A stretch of 64,000 nt of DNA. It comes from an uncultured Porphyromonadaceae bacterium (GTDB taxonomy: Bacteria > Bacteroidota > Bacteroidia > Bacteroidales > Coprobacteraceae). Both the position numbers and the translations under genes were made by a program. Where the stretch lies: NCBI GenBank assembly GCA_900545915.1, contig URAV01000015.1, forward strand, positions 16,896 through 80,895, written 5' to 3'. Below are positions 27,301 through 37,500 of the stretch, in pieces; the stretch's first letter is position 1; each line of letters starts with the position of its first letter. Below the pieces are notes generated by a model. The model did no database searches and had not been told where the DNA came from. It saw nothing but the letters and a program-made list of their open reading frames with translations.

Positions 27301-28691
27301 TCTGCATTGGCACTCAACTTTCCAGTAACTTTTAAACTAGTACCAAAATTATAAGCATTATCCCAATCGATATCGATACTCAAATTGTCCGTAGCGTTAT
27401 TTTCAATCCACCAACGCCATGTCGGCATAATATTTTGCATACCGCGATGAGACCAATCTTGAGTTCCCCGATTTTCTCCATTCACAAAACGATGCTTTCC
27501 CAATCCTGTAGAAAAAGCTGTTACAAACGGCTTATATTGTATCACCGACCGTTCCAATATACATCCTGAAGCTCCCGGCCAACTATTACGCCCGGAAACA
27601 TCCGTCGGATCTCCTGCATTATTTACCCAGAAAATATCTTCATTACGGAAAGTTTTTTTCTGAGCTTCATACATTTGCGGACCGGTAGTGATATGTTGAC
27701 CCTCTACAAGATCTTTAATATTATCTTTCCAAATACGTTCTTCTGGGCAGAATAAATCTAACGATCCGCCGTGATCAGTTTCACCGAACACAGAACGCCA
27801 TTGACTCCCTGTCCCGGTCAATCCTCCACTTACACATTGAACTCCGCAATACAGTTTTTGTAACGCTTGTTCCTTTGTAAAACCCTCATCGACAAGACGA
27901 TTCACTTGAGATCTCCCGTTCGAAGCACTTCCATATTCGAGGAACTGGGAAGTATTCACGTGCGTTTTCATTATCTCGGAAGAATAACTTGTACTGGCGT
28001 TATACCACTGTATCTCCATGTGCGTATCTCCGGCATCATCGGCATATTTATTAAAGTCCTTTATAAACGGAGCCCAATCACTCGTTCCCCCGCCTCCCGG
28101 AGTTTCCTGATTGATAAACCAGCCGTCAAAACCACAATATTTGGCGATCTCATACAATTTTCTTGCATATACAAAACGACCATCGCCTTCCCTAGATGTC
28201 AGCATTTCCTGCGGCCACTCCGATTTTCCGCCATAAGCACTCGGAGGGAAAAATATCTGACCGAGAATCTTAACTCCGTTCATGTGAGCCATATCGATCA
28301 TAGGAGCTGAAGGAGGACATATAATCCCTTCTCCTGCCGATCCTGCCCAATAAACGACCTTATCCATATACTGCCAATAAGTAGGATTGTAAAGATAAAA
28401 ATTTTCGGCATCTTGAGACGGACAAGCACCGCAATCCTTAAACAAAATCGTCGAATTGCAGATTTGCCCTTCATAGAACTGATACTGGTTGGCTTTTATC
28501 AAAGAAGGTTCTTTGAAACGTTCTGCCAACTTAACCGTACTTCGGTTGAATTTCGCATCTTGATCGGTTTCGGGACTCCATTCCTTAATATCTTTCGGAT
28601 GCCAAGATCCCGAATAAGGCTGTTGGGCCTGAGAATACCACGAAAACACAGAAAGCATTGTCGCGGAAACAAGTAATTGTTTTAGATTCAT
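24336..28691 (-). CDS. GH85 endo-beta-N-acetylglucosaminidase, multidomain, T9SS-exported
   Basis: GH85 enzymes cut between the two GlcNAc units of the N-glycan core. The 1451-residue protein has a signal peptide (1-22) and a GH85 domain (about 60-440) with the catalytic N194 and E196 in GWFINQETP; N-x-E is the family's assisting Asn and acid Glu. A beta-sandwich region follows, then a PKD-like domain (about 680-752), a discoidin (F5/8 C) domain (760-897), a second discoidin-like domain (1003-1148), the module shared with the CotH protein (1160-1366) and a T9SS sorting domain (1378-1451, VYPNPVNPNG). Surface attachment is expected. It is downstream of SusC/SusD. Confidence 0.9.
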   Translation of the reverse strand: MNLKQLLVSATMLSVFSWYSQAQQPYSGSWHPKDIKEWSPETDQDAKFNRSTVKLAERFKEPSLIKANQYQFYEGQICNSTILFKDCGACPSQDAENFYLYNPTYWQYMDKVVYWAGSAGEGIICPPSAPMIDMAHMNGVKILGQIFFPPSAYGGKSEWPQEMLTSREGDGRFVYARKLYEIAKYCGFDGWFINQETPGGGGTSDWAPFIKDFNKYADDAGDTHMEIQWYNASTSYSSEIMKTHVNTSQFLEYGSASNGRSQVNRLVDEGFTKEQALQKLYCGVQCVSGGLTGTGSQWRSVFGETDHGGSLDLFCPEERIWKDNIKDLVEGQHITTGPQMYEAQKKTFRNEDIFWVNNAGDPTDVSGRNSWPGASGCILERSVIQYKPFVTAFSTGLGKHRFVNGENRGTQDWSHRGMQNIMPTWRWWIENNATDNLSIDIDWDNAYNFGTSLKVTGKLSANADHLTRLYKTMISVESGDKFQLVYQTNTENSIEVKLGTTSAVDSEWNVLSNPSVTTQNGWTVAEYDLSGLAGKTVYIIALNFKSATEVASYTASLGQLGIIPGNYAPATPQITNVTMQNSLGETGGDFRIVWDVAESEWENLDHIDIYLQTPSEKKLVGQTRGEGFYIPKIEREGTERSVNIILKPITKDLKEGTEVVYEAKYPEPTPPVVYYKVSNSYPSVNDVVTIEAVATGAPTSYSWDLPEGLEQTSISEDNKTITVKCLQEGEFVVTAHVTNDIGTTDYSVIALEVNPAETLTNVALHKTIDSYSGSTNDTESPKNLIDGETKPYSTSAKWCNIANESWAIIDLEGVYKVYKFKTYDCLHNESGSNFNNYRVYVSTDKVNWTLVLNETGVGGETIKEDYIAPTKARYIKFNPYDDNSMTIRIWEFEVYGKEDNNLQIDVPASVELMSGEKKTIDVTYDLNGDERASQFTCNVVSANESYVKIGEIKEDIDNSKFTVELIGGNAIGATELTVTVDNGGAYKERTVAATVDNLDAKNILAGRTAELRLYKSDYNVDAEFDKFETGKLTDGDKETEGADVIETESSYKNDAWAVFKADETWNVAKVKVYFPNDNKGNGNTQIIKSVTINVGTNGKNWTPVTTIENPGGEVEYIFPDYKECSYIGFEFDVTPYQYVSIAEIEAFEQTKEAIPVSGPIAIKSGFNADAIAEAKPSKDYSTMPLDDQGWVLFSAAVQEEGSIPNDGVVISNSGMKYQFSDFTANNAAIMKTNGATATLEFVSPQLGVEKLYLLTISANGASKMEVKANYSDGTSSEAQTFTVDDWFNTSSGLGEAVYGLSRIIRESSGYEFKADDIDERLQFRLFEQVLPVDDTKSVVSVTVTSKKSGSYPTVFAVSKEGKYVDTGLKEQTTGNVELKVYPNPVNPNGTLTVETESNATISLITLQGALIRQIKAEGNVSQLSVDNLSAGTYILLVKGENGVKATKVVVR
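24596..25214 (-). repeat. Shared module, GH85 copy
   Basis: Residues 1160-1366 of the GH85 protein, placed just before the T9SS domain as in the CotH protein. The nucleotide stretch coding KADDIDERLQFRLF is nearly unchanged between the copies. Confidence 0.85.
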
Positions 28692-28905
28692 AATTATAGT
28701 TGTTTTACAAGATTAAGGTTATTGTGTTTTTCTAAAATCTATAGATGTAGAAATACGCTTCTATTAATATGACACTATAAAATTATCGTACCCTACGTTT
28801 TTTTGCCATTATATTTCTTCAAAGGCAAAAACCACCGTTTCTAAAAGCCAATCTAAAAGATTTCTTTACAAGAAATAATGGTTTTCACCCGTATCACAAG
28901 GTACA

Positions 28906-30786
28906 TCAGAATTTCAATTTCGATAAGGTAGCCGACCGAAAATTATTCGGTTTATTGCGCTCTCCCGCATCATTATTCGTATCGGCGACATCCCACCATA
29001 AACGTGCTCCTTCTGTATCTATTTGAGTAGGTCTCTGTTCCGTCTTATTATTCACTTCACTTAACGGATATAAAAGACGTTTGATGTGTTTTCCGTTAGG
29101 AACACTTCCCCCTGAATTATTGGTAAGTTGATTTGCCAAACGAGGATAATCCGTACGACGGAAATCTGCCCAACCTTCATTCCCATTCGGGAAAACAGCC
29201 ATCCACTTCTGTGTAATAATCTGCTCAAGGATAGCCTCCTTATCTGATCCGGAAAACGGATTTGTCTCTCCCTCTTGATATATTTTCAAACCGTTTATAT
29301 AAGAAGTCGCCTCTGCTTGTGAAATCTGATAATAATCCATAGAAGCCTGTATTCCGGCTTTAAAATAACCTTCGACACTATTATTAATTTCTGCTCCCGT
29401 CCATCCTCTCAGCACAGCCTCAGCTTTCAGGAACAAAGATTCTGCATATCCCAACCACACGGTAGGGCGAGCATAATTGAACCAATATTTAGGATCTAAG
29501 ATTTTAGATTCCTGCCTATTCATCTTCGTACGAGTCAAACTATAATCTCCCGAAGCTTGGTTTACATCTTGATATCCTCGTTTACATCCGGTAAAATCAT
29601 TTTTATCATCTTCAACTCCGTTTTCCAACGCATTCATAGTACTCGGACGATACCAACAAACTAAACAGCGGGGATCTATAATCTTCGTTATATAATTATT
29701 ACGTCCGGTACGGATTTGATATTCACCACCACCGACACTCAAATTTTTATAGAACTGCTCTAAATCCCATGAAAGAACACTCTCTCCGTTATAGGCTACG
29801 CTGCACATCGCCAACGGATTCTCACTTCCTCCTTCATCCATGCCACCCATATCTTTCGGCGCAAACTTGGGAACAGTACACATATTATCCTCGTTACTCA
29901 TCATAAGTCCCAACTCAGTATCCCCCGCTTTTTGCGCTGCATTCAATGCAGCCATACCTTCGGTCCGAGCCCGGTCGGGATCGACATTAGAGATACGCAA
30001 TGCCATGCGCAAACGAAGAGTATTGGCAAATCTTACCCATTTCTTCGCATCCCCGAAATAACATATATCCTCTGTCCCGAAAGAATACTGATTCGCATCA
30101 TTCACATCTATACTATCCACAGCTTGCTCCAGCATACGGAACATCATATCATAAACCTGTTCTTGCGTGTTATACGGAATATTATCGGTTTCGGGAACTC
30201 TGGCGCGCACATACACGTCAAACGGCATATCTCCGTAAGTATCGGTCTGTGCTAATGCCAGAAAAGCATAATAGATACGGGTCATGTAAAACGCATTCTT
30301 GTATCTTTCCGGCTCATCATTGAACTTAAAAGCTCGTAATAAACGACGATACTCATTACTACGGTCATTATAAAAATGTTCCCATCGTTTGCCCGACCAA
30401 CCGTCAGTATAATTATAGTCAGGAGAATTTCCTGCATGATTTTTCTGGTTATTAGCAACATAACCAGCATAAATATCATGACTCAGATTGGTCGTAATTT
30501 GATAATCATTATAATATCCCTCATAAATGAAATTCCGGAAAGTCGAAGCTGCAGAAGCCAATTCTGACTGTAATGCGAGCGAATCCTCTTTTGACACTTT
30601 AAAGTCGATATTGATATCGGAATACTTCGTTCCATCATCACCGGTATCTGTGTCATTTCCTCCTACAGTAGCATCTTTAATCTCATAAGGATTTTCATTG
30701 AGTTCTCCTAAATCATAACAAGATGTTACCAACCCCAAAAATAAAGGGGCAATCATTATTCTGGTTAAAACTGATCTATATTTCAT
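28906..30786 (-). CDS. SusD/RagB-family surface lipoprotein, copy 1
   Basis: SusD proteins cap a SusC channel and capture glycans. A lipobox (LVTSC, cysteine 23) anchors this 626-residue protein. It is rich in Tyr, Trp and Asn, and the tetratricopeptide-like helices include KWVRFANTLRLRMALR (about 250-265) and WLGYAESLFLKAEA near 465, both characteristic of the SusD-like_2 group. A linker with GGNDTDTGDDG near residue 45 follows the anchor. It lies 20 bases after SusC copy 1 and 214 bases before the GH85 gene. The glycan is inferred from neighbours. Confidence 0.92.
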   Translation of the reverse strand: MKYRSVLTRIMIAPLFLGLVTSCYDLGELNENPYEIKDATVGGNDTDTGDDGTKYSDINIDFKVSKEDSLALQSELASAASTFRNFIYEGYYNDYQITTNLSHDIYAGYVANNQKNHAGNSPDYNYTDGWSGKRWEHFYNDRSNEYRRLLRAFKFNDEPERYKNAFYMTRIYYAFLALAQTDTYGDMPFDVYVRARVPETDNIPYNTQEQVYDMMFRMLEQAVDSIDVNDANQYSFGTEDICYFGDAKKWVRFANTLRLRMALRISNVDPDRARTEGMAALNAAQKAGDTELGLMMSNEDNMCTVPKFAPKDMGGMDEGGSENPLAMCSVAYNGESVLSWDLEQFYKNLSVGGGEYQIRTGRNNYITKIIDPRCLVCWYRPSTMNALENGVEDDKNDFTGCKRGYQDVNQASGDYSLTRTKMNRQESKILDPKYWFNYARPTVWLGYAESLFLKAEAVLRGWTGAEINNSVEGYFKAGIQASMDYYQISQAEATSYINGLKIYQEGETNPFSGSDKEAILEQIITQKWMAVFPNGNEGWADFRRTDYPRLANQLTNNSGGSVPNGKHIKRLLYPLSEVNNKTEQRPTQIDTEGARLWWDVADTNNDAGERNKPNNFRSATLSKLKF

Positions 30787-30806
30787 GATATATTGGCTGT
30801 TATAAA

Positions 30807-33800
30807 TTAAAATCCGATATTGACAGAGAATCCGAATGTACGAGTATAAGGTACTGACGTAAAGTCAATTGCTTGAGAGAACATGCTGGTATTATATCCC
30901 CCATCGGGATTTCCCGGAGCATGTTTCATCAAAAAACCGAGATTACGACCTACAAAAGACAAACGTAATGACGTAAAAGGAGTCTTCTTCAACAGTTTTC
31001 TTGAAAAATTATATCCAAGAGAAAGCTCTTTAAGTTTAATATACGAAGCATCATATACAAATTCCTCTGCATTTCCGTTCGTTTTATTAAGACCTATTTT
31101 CTGATAGTAAGACTGAGCATTGCACCAAACGTCGTTAGGAGTTCCGTCTTCTTTTACACCGGGCAATAAAATTTTCCAGCCGTTATCTTCCGATCCTCGA
31201 TTTTCCGTGCGTTCTGCAGTACCGGCATTTGTTGCCATACCCTCAGAAATAGAGACGATATCTCCTCCGAATTTCATATCGAACATTGCTGACAGCGTAA
31301 ATCCTTTGTAAGAAAAGGTCGGAGTTACCGACATCAATAGATCCGGTTGTATATTTCCTATCGGATGAGACAAAATATAATTTAAATCCGCTTCATTATT
31401 ATCTTGAGGAAGGCCGTCTTTCAATATCAATTCACCTTTGTCATTTCTTTTAAGAAGATGACGGGCATATATATCTCCCAATTTACCTCCGGCAACCGCT
31501 CCGACCCATACAGGGAAATTATCGTCTCCGTCAAAAAAAACATAATCTTTACCCTCATACAGTTCTTCTACCGTAGATAAATTCTTCGACAAGTTTACAT
31601 TTATATCGAACGTAAAATCTTTTGTCTGCACAGGAGTAGCATAAACCATTAATTCAAATCCTTTATTCGTAATCAAACCGGCATTGATCCACTGTGCCGT
31701 CCATGGAGAAGCTGCAGGAATACTCATGATCTGGTTCTTAGTCCGGCTATAATAATAGGTAAAATCAAGTCCCAATCTGTTCTGGAGAAATTTCATCTCT
31801 AAACCGCCTTCATAAGAAGAAGAGATCTCTGGTTTCAAGTTATCGTTCGCCTTGATTTTTCCTCCGCTTTGATCGAGCACACGAACACCGTTCTCATATT
31901 TATATTTTACCGTATTCACCAATTGATAAGGATCTGTATCTTTCCCTACTTGCGCTGCAGAGACACGAACTTTGGCAAAATTGAACCATGCAGGCATTTG
32001 GTGGCCATCCAATGAATTGACGAAATCCGAAACGACAAAACTCAAATTGGCAGAAGGATAAAAAAATGAGTTATTACGAACCGGCAATGTAGAAGACCAG
32101 TCGTTACGAGCTGTCAAGTCTAACGAAAGATACTCCCTAAATGCCAACTGCAACGATCCGAATACCGAGTTGGTAGCTCTCTCATAACCGCTATTATTTG
32201 CCGTATTCAATAATGCTCCCGTATTGAATATCCATTGATCTTTCGATAGCATATTACGCACCCCGACAGAAAGGCTCTCATAATTTTGATACATAAAGTT
32301 AGCACCAAGCGTATATCCGATTCTGAAATCCGATCCGATGCGGTTATCTCCATTCAACATAAATTCAGCATTCTGTTCAAAGAAATTTTCCTCTCCTCGT
32401 GACATGCCGTCATTCGTTTGTTGCGTTACAGAAGTTATACCTACCCCATTACCCAAATCAGAATCATATAAACGGGTGCGGTAGTAATCAAAAGCATATT
32501 TTGCCGAAAAATGCAACCAATCCGTAAAATTGATCCGGGCGTTATAATACCCGAAAGCACGCCAACGTTCATCCGAATTTTGCAATTGATGACGTACATA
32601 ATACGGATTAAGATATTCGAGTGTAGGCCCATACCAATTTACATGCATTTTCTCGGCTGTCGTATATTGCTGAAGATCTGAAAGACGAATATTGTTCGGG
32701 ATAGAGAGCAACTGAGCGACTTCTCCACCTAAACCATAATAAGGTCTGTTTTCTGCTTTCGTCCGGGAAACCGAAACTTTTCCTTCCATAGAAAGATACT
32801 TGTTCAATTCAGTTCCGGCTTTCATATCCACCGTAATCTTATCCAAAGTCTCACCCTTAAACAATCCGTCATTGCCATTATATCCGAACGAAGCCCGGAA
32901 ATTAGACTTTTCAGTTACGTTTCCTACCGAAACACTATGATTTTGAGCAAAACCCGTATTAAAATAATCTCTCAAAGGATTCCCGTAACGAGTATAAGGC
33001 ATCTCTTGACCGTTCCATGCCGTCACCATTTGCCCATTCAACGGTGCACCATAACTAAATGGAGAGTCTTTATATACGCCACCCTCTCCTTGTCCGTACT
33101 TATCCTGCATATCGAGGGTTTCTCCCACTACACTCCAAGTAAATGTACCATTATAGCTAACCCCGAATCCATCTTTTTTCGTACCTTTTTTTGTTGTTAC
33201 GAGAATCACCCCATTACCGGCACGAGAACCATAGAGCGCAGCAGCATTCGGTCCTTTCAAAACCGAAATAGACTCTATATCGTCGGGATTAATATCGATA
33301 GATGTTCCTCCTCGGTCGATTCCCCCGTAAAAAGAAGCGCCGGAAGTATTGTTATCAGTAAAAGGGACACCATCAACAATCCATAAAGGCTGGTTATTAT
33401 CCGTCAAAGAAGAGTTTCCTCTTATAGTAATTTTAGTAGAGCCACCAAGACCGGTACTTGAAGTATTCATTTGAAGACCGGCAACTTTCCCCTGCAAGGC
33501 ACTCGTAACAGAAGCATCTCCAGTCGTATTCAATTCGTCGGCTTTGATGTCCTGCACCGAATAACCTAACATTTTTTTCTCTCTTTTAATACCCAAGGCC
33601 GTTACGACAACCTCTGAAAGCACTTTGTTATCCTCCTCCAAAGTCACATCGACAGTAGTCTGGTCTTTAATTTCAACACTAAACGGACGATAACCTACAT
33701 ACGTAATTTTTAGTTTCGCACCTACAGGAACGTCTAAGGCATATCTCCCGTCTATATCTGTTGCAGTACCAGTGGTAGTACCTTCTACTACCACGCTGGC

Positions 33801-34217
33801 ACCGATAACAGTTTCCCCTTTCTCATCCTTTACAACTCCGGATATATGACGCTTTGCAGTCTTCGATCCCGAACTTTTTTTAGGAAGAAGGACTATCTGA
33901 CGATTTGATATTTCAAAATCCAGATTCGTATCCTTCAAAAGGGCTGTCATGAGACTTTGCATATTTACATTCTTTACATCCAGACTGACCTTTTGATTTA
34001 CATTTACATTCTTTTCATCATAAAAAAATGTATAATCACTTACCTTTTCTATGCGTGAAAGAGCTTCCCGAAGAGGAATATCCGAAAACGTAAGTGTAAT
34101 CTTTCCGTCTTGTTCGGCAGCATAAATCTGCGAATGAACACCAAATGATAAAATGAAAATAAAGAATGCAAGTCGCCACAACTTACTAATTGATTTTTCG
34201 ATTTCTCTGTACTTCAT
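30807..34217 (-). CDS. SusC/RagA-family TonB-dependent transporter with STN domain, copy 1
   Basis: The 1136-residue outer-membrane protein imports glycans with energy from TonB. After a signal peptide (to about 33), residues 38-115 form an STN domain (ITLTFSDIPLREALSRIEK) that in this family contacts a FecR anti-sigma factor. A carboxypeptidase-regulatory-like domain follows (125-205, GVVKDEKGETVIGASVVVEGT). The plug runs from about 215 with SEVVVTALGIKREK and LKGPNAAALYGSRAGNGVILVTTKKG. The C-terminus ends in aromatic SVNIGF as barrel proteins do. The STN domain marks it as the likely signalling partner of the sigma/FecR pair at 41-43 kb. Confidence 0.94.
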   Translation of the reverse strand: MKYREIEKSISKLWRLAFFIFILSFGVHSQIYAAEQDGKITLTFSDIPLREALSRIEKVSDYTFFYDEKNVNVNQKVSLDVKNVNMQSLMTALLKDTNLDFEISNRQIVLLPKKSSGSKTAKRHISGVVKDEKGETVIGASVVVEGTTTGTATDIDGRYALDVPVGAKLKITYVGYRPFSVEIKDQTTVDVTLEEDNKVLSEVVVTALGIKREKKMLGYSVQDIKADELNTTGDASVTSALQGKVAGLQMNTSSTGLGGSTKITIRGNSSLTDNNQPLWIVDGVPFTDNNTSGASFYGGIDRGGTSIDINPDDIESISVLKGPNAAALYGSRAGNGVILVTTKKGTKKDGFGVSYNGTFTWSVVGETLDMQDKYGQGEGGVYKDSPFSYGAPLNGQMVTAWNGQEMPYTRYGNPLRDYFNTGFAQNHSVSVGNVTEKSNFRASFGYNGNDGLFKGETLDKITVDMKAGTELNKYLSMEGKVSVSRTKAENRPYYGLGGEVAQLLSIPNNIRLSDLQQYTTAEKMHVNWYGPTLEYLNPYYVRHQLQNSDERWRAFGYYNARINFTDWLHFSAKYAFDYYRTRLYDSDLGNGVGITSVTQQTNDGMSRGEENFFEQNAEFMLNGDNRIGSDFRIGYTLGANFMYQNYESLSVGVRNMLSKDQWIFNTGALLNTANNSGYERATNSVFGSLQLAFREYLSLDLTARNDWSSTLPVRNNSFFYPSANLSFVVSDFVNSLDGHQMPAWFNFAKVRVSAAQVGKDTDPYQLVNTVKYKYENGVRVLDQSGGKIKANDNLKPEISSSYEGGLEMKFLQNRLGLDFTYYYSRTKNQIMSIPAASPWTAQWINAGLITNKGFELMVYATPVQTKDFTFDINVNLSKNLSTVEELYEGKDYVFFDGDDNFPVWVGAVAGGKLGDIYARHLLKRNDKGELILKDGLPQDNNEADLNYILSHPIGNIQPDLLMSVTPTFSYKGFTLSAMFDMKFGGDIVSISEGMATNAGTAERTENRGSEDNGWKILLPGVKEDGTPNDVWCNAQSYYQKIGLNKTNGNAEEFVYDASYIKLKELSLGYNFSRKLLKKTPFTSLRLSFVGRNLGFLMKHAPGNPDGGYNTSMFSQAIDFTSVPYTRTFGFSVNIGF

Positions 34218-34599
34218 GCTGATTAGATTTATAATCTGTTATCTTCTTTTATTTATTGCCGGAATGGCCGGTTCTGGCAAACAATTATTTCAAGTTTATA
34301 AAAAGTACCGCAAAATATCGGCATATCTTTTCCGGTACATTCAATCGTATGACACAGAAATCTGTAATAACCCCTATAAGAGAATGCGATTTTTTACCGT
34401 TCTCCCATAAATACCTTTTGATCCTTCAATAGTCCTTCCAAAAATCCGGTCCGATATTTCCCTTATATATCTATCATATAAGATATTACACTTTCCAAAA
34501 CTTTCTTTTGTAATCTAAAAGCAATATTTTTTTCACAGAAAAGTCATACTATAAAAATATCCGTCAGATACTTTTGGCGTATCAAAAAAATACACCATT
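34218..34599. other. Divergent control region of the two SusC/SusD operons
   Basis: A 382-base AT-rich gene-free stretch between head-to-head SusC genes. It contains a GTACCG/CGGTAC inverted pair near 34305-34345, the palindrome ATATCT-N8-AGATAT near 34470-34493, and the plus-strand promoter box at 34569. No open frame is credible. Confidence 0.6.
34569..34576 (+). promoter_or_regulatory. Promoter -7 box for the second SusC operon
   Basis: TACTTTTG matches TAnnTTTG and lies 23 bases before the ATG at 34600. It sits in a small hairpin, GATAC-N7-GTATC. Confidence 0.5.
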
Positions 34600-37500
34600 A
34601 TGACAAAAAAAGCTTTCATTCTTTTATTGAATTTAATGGCACTGACAGTCCATGCACAGACAGTCATTAAAGGAAAAGTTATCGATAAAAATGATTTACC
34701 GCTTACAGGAGTCAACGTTTCGGTAAAAGGAACAAATCAGGGAACGATAACGGATATTGACGGGAATTTTTCTCTAACATGCAAAGGAACACCTAAGAAT
34801 ACAGACATGATTATATTCAATTTTTTAGGTTATGAAACAAAAACCATTCCATACGAAAAAATGAAACAGAATGGGACGATCCGATTGAAAGAGAAGAATG
34901 TCTCTTTGAACGATGTCGTCGTAACGGCTTTAGGTATCAAAAGAAACGAACGAGGATTAGGATACTCAACCTCAAAATTGAACGGAGATGAAATTACCCA
35001 AACTATTTCGACAAACTGGTCACAAGGATTGGTCGGAAAAGTAGCCGGACTCAGTATCAATGCTCCGTCAGGGCCATTAGGCTCTACAAGGATTTCTTTG
35101 CGCGGAGACGTTTCCCTGAACCAAGGAGGAAACAATGCCTTGATCGTTGTGGATGGAGTCCCGATGAGTGCACCTCTACTCAATAGCGGAAATGCCATCG
35201 CCGCAACATCCGAAGCATCTATCGATTTCGGGAATGGTTTCTCAGATCTGAACCCAGATGATATAGAGAGTGTACAAGTACTAAAAGGTGCTAGCGCAAC
35301 GGCTCTATACGGTTCACGAGCCGCAAACGGAGTTATCATGATTACAACTAAAAACGGAAGTGAACAAAATAAAAAACTGGGAATTTCATTTTCTTCGAAC
35401 ACAAGCGTTGAGAACGTCTTGATGTGGCCGGATTATCAATATGAGTTCGGACAGGGACAAGCGAGTAATATAGGTCCTGAAGGCAGTATATATGCCGGGC
35501 AACACTACTATTCTTATGGGGACGCTCCCGATGGCACATATACCGGAAACGGGGGAACAAGCAGTGCTTTCGGACCTCGGTTCGAAGGACAGTTATTCTA
35601 TCAATATGATAAAGACAAACAAGACCGGGCCGATGAGCCTACACCATGGAGAGCCTATAAAAACAACCGCAAAGACTTGTTCCGGTTAGGCTATACAACG
35701 ACCAATTCGCTTTCCATATCAGGGAACAACGATCGGGGATCGGTAAGGGCATCCCTGACTCATACGAAAAATAATTGGATATTACCGAACACCGGTTTTC
35801 AACGGGTCACAGCTACATTATCCGGACAGCAACAGGTTTCCAGATTATTAAGTCTTAACTATCGCACCACTTATACTTGGCGTAAAAGCGACAACCTTCC
35901 TTCGGTAGGATATAGCAGCAATTCTATTGCCTATTTCCTGATATTCCAAAATCCGAGTATCGATTTAGACTGGTACCGTACCATGTGGATAAAAGGAGAA
36001 GAGAACGTCACCCAATCACAGCCGTTCAGTAAAAACATAGGAAATCCGTTCGTAACATTGTACGAATGTGTAAATCCGACAGAAAAGCATTCCAATATAT
36101 CGATGCTTTCGGCCAACTTAAAACTCAATAACCACTTTGACTTTATGATCCGTTCTGCTTTTCAGATGGAAAACGATATACGGGAACAACACCGTCCGGT
36201 AAGTACCGTCGGATTTGCCAAAGGATATTTCAAAACACAAAATATCTTCAACTACGAACTGAACAGCGATGTCTTACTGACATACCACAACAGTTTTTCC
36301 AACGGACTTACATTAAATGCAGCTGCAGGTGGAAATATGATGGTGTATAAAGTAAATATGCTGTCTAATGCAGCCAATGGATTGATTACTCCCGGAGTTT
36401 ATAAACTGGCAAATGCGATATCTTCTATCGAATGGGATCAGAAAATTCTTAATAAACGTGTGAACAGCGTTTACTTTACTGCAAACTTAGCATATAAAAA
36501 TAAATTGTTTTTAGATGTAACCGGACGCAATGACTGGTCTTCTACTTTACCGAAAAAAAATAATTCGTTCTTTTATCCTTCCGTCTCGGTAAGCACTCTG
36601 TTGAATGAATGGATAATGATGCCGGATAAAATCAATCTGCTCAAACTACGGGCATCATGGGCTCAAGTAGGTAACGATACCGACCCATATAAAACTTCGC
36701 AATATTACGAAACGACCAATTTCGCAGGTTCTGTAAAATTGCCATCGACACTATTTAACGCTGACTTCAAACCTGAAATTTCAACCAACTACGAAGTAGG
36801 AATGGATTTCAGAACTTTCAATAACCGTTTAGGTATAGATTTCTCATATTATCTCAATAGAACAAAAAATCAAATCCTGGATGCCCCGATGGATCCCACA
36901 ACGGGATATTCCAAAGCAACCATCAATTCCGGAACAGTACAGAATATGGGATATGAAATAGAATTAAACGCCATGCCGATAATAACAAACAATTTCAGAT
37001 GGACAACCCGATTCAACTGGTCAAAAAATAAAAACAAAATATTGTCGCTATCAGAAACTGCCGATGAGAATCAATTGATCAGTAAAATCGGTCCGGCCTC
37101 CATCATAGGAAGAGTCGGTGGCACGGTGGGTGATATCTGGGGATACAAATTTAAACGTACAGAAGACGGACAAATGATTATAGACGAATCAGGACTGCCC
37201 GTATTGACCGATGAAATAGAATATGCAGGAAGTGCCTATCCTGCATGGAAAGCCGGATGGTACAACGAGTTTAAATATAAAAATTTTAAACTCGGTATAC
37301 TCATTGACGGACAATATGGAGGAAAAATATTTTCTGCGACCAATATGAGATTGGGTATTCAAGGAAAAATTAAGGCTACATTAAACGGCCGTTTACCGGG
37401 AACACCTCTCTACATTTCCGGAGACGATCCTCGCATAACCGATGCCGGATTATCTCCGATAGGAGGATTATACGTAGTTGCTCCGGGTGTAGTCGAAAAT

